Shown: piece by piece, positions 61,506-64,000 of the stretch
Position numbering within the stretch: the first letter of the stretch is position 1
Layout of the letters: each line of letters begins with the position of its first letter
Origin: JABFRZ01 sp964631945
GTDB taxonomy: Bacteria > Planctomycetota > UBA1135 > GCA-002686595
Reading direction: 5' to 3'
DNA length: 64,000 nt
Assembly (NCBI GenBank): GCA_964631945.1
Contig: CAZWAY010000031.1
Span: 4,552 to 68,551, forward strand
Made by a program: the position numbers and the translations under genes
The notes under the pieces: generated by a model
The model's input: the letters and a program-made list of their open reading frames with translations, nothing else
Database searches by the model: none
Told to the model about the DNA's origin: nothing

Positions 61506-62678
61506 TCATGCGGCGCCGCGGCGTGCACCGAGCTCGCCGCACAGCGCGGCCAGCAGGCACAGCGGAACCAGGGCGTAGAACGGGGCGTAGAAGCGGTCCC
61601 AGAGCTGCGGGAACAGGAAGAAACGTGCGGCGTAGGCGCCGAGCAGCGCGGCCAGGAGGGTGGCGCAGCGCGGCTGGGTGCGGCGTAGCGCCACGCCGAG
61701 CGCGGCCAGGGCCGCGTAGAGGAACCACAGCGTGCTGCCCGTGACCTCCCCGGCCGGGGTCGTGGTGTAGCCGTCGCCCGGGATGGCCGCGGCCTGCCGC
61801 GCCAGGATCGCGCCGTACTCGGGCCAGTCGACCGCGGTCGCGAGGGCCGACGGGTGCACGCTCTTCTCGACGAACGAGATCTGGATCAGCGGCCACCAGC
61901 CGTACTCGCCCGAGAACCCGCGCAGCCCGAGCACGAGCGCCACGGCCGCGCCCAGCCAGGCCACGAGCCCGCCGAGGCCCGGGCGCTGCGCGCGCGGCAG
62001 CAGGAGAAGGCTCGCGGCCAGCGTGCAGCCCACCAGGAGCAGCGCGTCCGGGCGCGCCGCGATGGCCAGCGTCAGGAGGCCCAGCCCCCAGGCGAACGCG
62101 CGTCGTTCCAGCAGGGCCCAGGCGCCGAGACACGTGAGCAGCGTGGCCAGGCCGTCGGCGCTGGACATGTTGGCCTGGTTCAGGAGCGCGGGCGTGTGCG
62201 CGAGGCCCAGCGCGAACAGCGCCGCCAGCGCCAGCGGCAGGTGTCGACTCGCCCACAGCAGGAACAGGCCGGCGCACAGCGCGAAGCTCGCGAGCGGGAC
62301 CCAGTAGGTCGCGGCCGAGAGCGGTGCTCCCAGGCGGTGCAGGGCGTACACCGCCAGCGAGTACAGCACGCGCCCTCGGTAGAAGGGCAGATGCTCGATG
62401 AAGGCACCCGGGTCCTGGGCACGCACCTGGCGCACGCCCGCGGAGGTCAGCTCGGCGAAGCGCGCGGGCGGCAGCTCCGCGCGCGCGAGCTCGTAGGTGC
62501 GCCGGTGCAGCGCGACCGGATCGTGCTCGCCCCATTCGAGCGCCAGCGCCATGGCCGGCAGCATGTCCCAGTTCAGCGTGGGCGCGCGCTCGAGCTGGCG
62601 CAGCGTGCGCGCCAGCAGCGCGACGAACAGCACCAGCGCCAGGGGGCCGGGTGCGAACTTCTTCCAACGGGGGTCCAC
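61506..62678 (-). CDS. Polytopic GT-C-like membrane protein
   Basis: 390 residues from GTG 62678; because an assembly gap begins 12 bases upstream the start is uncertain. About ten membrane helices. The first extracytoplasmic loop LERAPTLNWDMLPAMALALE has an acidic residue where GT-C glycosyltransferases carry their catalytic Asp, and ALFALGLAHTPALLNQANMS, LLTLAIAARPDALLLVGCTL resemble ArnT/GT39-type folds. Enzyme activity is an inference. On the same strand as the GT2 gene, separated by 216 bases with no recognisable gene. Confidence 0.7.
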   Translation of the reverse strand: MDPRWKKFAPGPLALVLFVALLARTLRQLERAPTLNWDMLPAMALALEWGEHDPVALHRRTYELARAELPPARFAELTSAGVRQVRAQDPGAFIEHLPFYRGRVLYSLAVYALHRLGAPLSAATYWVPLASFALCAGLFLLWASRHLPLALAALFALGLAHTPALLNQANMSSADGLATLLTCLGAWALLERRAFAWGLGLLTLAIAARPDALLLVGCTLAASLLLLPRAQRPGLGGLVAWLGAAVALVLGLRGFSGEYGWWPLIQISFVEKSVHPSALATAVDWPEYGAILARQAAAIPGDGYTTTPAGEVTGSTLWFLYAALAALGVALRRTQPRCATLLAALLGAYAARFFLFPQLWDRFYAPFYALVPLCLLAALCGELGARRGAA

Positions 62679-62690
62679 GCGCGTCGTAGG

Positions 62691-62790
62691 NNNNNNNNNN
62701 NNNNNNNNNNNNNNNNNNNNNNNNNNNNNNNNNNNNNNNNNNNNNNNNNNNNNNNNNNNNNNNNNNNNNNNNNNNNNNNNNNNNNNNNNN
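62691..62790. other. 100-base assembly gap
   Basis: A run of exactly 100 N marks a scaffold join of unknown true length. It removes the upstream regions of two divergent genes and the N-terminus of the sulfatase-fold protein to its right. Confidence 1.
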
Positions 62791-64000
62791 GCGCAACCTC
62801 CTGATCGTGTGCGTGGACACGCTGCGGGCCGACGAACTCGGGGCCTACGGCGCCACGCCCTCGCGTACGCCCGCGCTGGACCAGCTGGCACGCGCGAGCG
62901 TGGTCTTCGAGCGCGCGCACGTGGCCGCCTCGTGGACGCTGCCCTCGATCGGCGCCCTGTTCACCTCGCAGTATCCGTCCACCACGCGCCTGTGGACCTT
63001 CGAGAACCGACTGTCGGACGCGTTCACCACGCTGGCCGAGCGCTTCCGTGCGGCCGGGTTCGACACGCACGGCATCGCCAGCCACATCTACTTCAACGGC
63101 GAATACGGGCTGCAACAGGGCTTCGCGACCTTCGACGACGAGTTGTGCCACCGCGGGGGTGAAGCCGGCTGGAAGGAGATCACCTCGCCCGAGGTGAGCG
63201 CCAAGGCCGTGCGCTGGCTCGAGCAGCGCGCCGCGCGCCGAGACCGGCAGCCCTGGCTGCTCTTCGTGCACTTCTTCGACGCACACCTGCCGTACCTCGA
63301 CCACGAGGCGGAGAGCGTGAAGGACAGCACGCGCCCCGAGCGCGAGCGGTACCGCAGCGAGATCGCCTTCACGGATCGGCACGTGGGCGCCGTGCTCGCG
63401 GCACTCGCGCGCACGGGTCTCGACCCGGACACCGATGTGCTGTTCTTCTCCGACCACGGCGAGTCGTTCCTCGAGCACCCGCCGATCCAGCGCCACTCGT
63501 TCGGGCTCTACGAGGAGGAGCTGCGCGTGCCGCTCTTCCTGCGCGTGGCCGGGTTCGCGCCGCGGCGGGTGGCCGAGAGCGTGCGCTCGGTCGATCTCCT
63601 GCCGACCCTGCTGGAACTCCACGGGCTCGAGGACGGGGACCGCTCCGAGTTCGCGGGGCGGAGCCTGGTCTCCGTTCTCGGGGGCGAGCCGGGCGGCGAG
63701 GCCGGGCAGCTGGCCGAGATCCGGCTCAAGGACGACTTCCACGCCAACGCGCTGGTGCGCGGGCGCTACAAGCTCCTCGAGGACGTCTCGCGTGGGACGT
63801 TCCAGCTCTTCGACCTCGAGGCGGATCCCCGGGAGCGTCACGACCTCGCGCAGGCGGAGCCCGAACGCCTGGCCGAGCTCCTGGCCGAGCTGCGCGCCAC
63901 GATTCGCTCGGCCGAGGAGAAGGGCGCGCGCTTCGCGGCCGGAGCGCAGGTCGAGCACACGCCCGACGAACTCGAGCGCCTGAGACAGCTCGGCTACTAG
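62791..64000 (+). CDS. Sulfatase-fold protein, 5' partial (gap)
   Basis: The frame is open from the gap; visible residues begin RNLLIVCVDTLRADELGAYG, the metal-binding start of the alkaline-phosphatase/sulfatase superfamily. As in the protein at 27276-29342, the nucleophile region reads ASWTLPSIGALFTSQYPS, with Thr instead of Cys/Ser and no Arg after P-S, so it is unlikely to be a formylglycine sulfatase. Later motifs FFSDHGESFLEHPPIQRHSF and SVDLLPTLLELHGL are present, and the C-terminus has the usual LFDLEADPRERHDLA. It ends at the last base of the window. A signal sequence may lie in the gap. Confidence 0.88.

Overview
This is a very GC-rich (by eye about 70%), gene-dense stretch of a Gram-negative-type bacterial chromosome. 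I favour a planctomycete-like bacterium (Planctomycetota, or a similar lineage with a large and complex envelope). The reasons are sulfatase-fold lipoproteins, a PQQ-type propeller with EF hands, a squalene-cyclase-like repeat protein with a TonB-like anchor, prepilin operons, many secreted proteins of unknown function, and outer-membrane and TonB proteins. No rRNA is present, so this placement is inference. A 100-base run of N at 62691-62790 shows that the sequence is a draft scaffold. No insertion sequence, integrase, prophage or CRISPR array was seen; the window looks like ordinary core and envelope chromosome.

Layout. 1-5532: phosphate uptake operon pstC-pstA-pstB-phoU, with pstC cut by the window edge and pstS not seen. 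5550-13750: an M1 aminopeptidase lipoprotein, a cysteine-rich secreted protein, membrane-anchored and secreted unknowns, an NAD-dependent epimerase-like protein, and a lipoprotein with ten calcium-type loops. 13914-19701: surface-glycan genes (acyltransferase, Maf/DUF115-like protein, double methyltransferase, pyruvyl transferase). 19718-27224: PQQ/EF-hand propeller, HU-like protein with a basic tail, half of a glycosyltransferase, S9 peptidase, and a coiled-coil membrane protein. 27276-32810 (minus strand): DUF455 ferritin-like protein, ATP-grasp protein, a small unknown, MsrB-MsrA and a sulfatase-fold lipoprotein. 33175-37164 (minus strand): three minor prepilins and a HEAT-repeat protein, linked by four-base overlaps. 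37322-43132: HAMP protein, alpha/beta hydrolase, and two convergent GT-C/TPR membrane proteins.

43339-47684 is the most unusual locus. A HisKA_2 sensor kinase with DUF5666-like extracytoplasmic repeats overlaps by four bases a response regulator whose output domain is a GT-B glycosyltransferase. It suggests that phosphorelay directly controls glycan synthesis. It is followed by tonB, an outer-membrane barrel and a TonB-dependent receptor (47842-51686).

51757-64000: lone HyuA-type ATPase; plsY-gpsA phospholipid genes; tRNA-Pro(GGG) with a clear sigma70 promoter; a TonB-anchored prenyltransferase-like repeat protein; RlmA-type methyltransferase; ChrA transporter; GT2 glycosyltransferase; a GT-C-like membrane protein; and a second sulfatase-fold protein broken by the assembly gap. 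Many genes overlap their neighbour by 1-4 bases, so translational coupling is common. GC skew at third codon positions creates long open frames antisense to the real genes; these were discarded.
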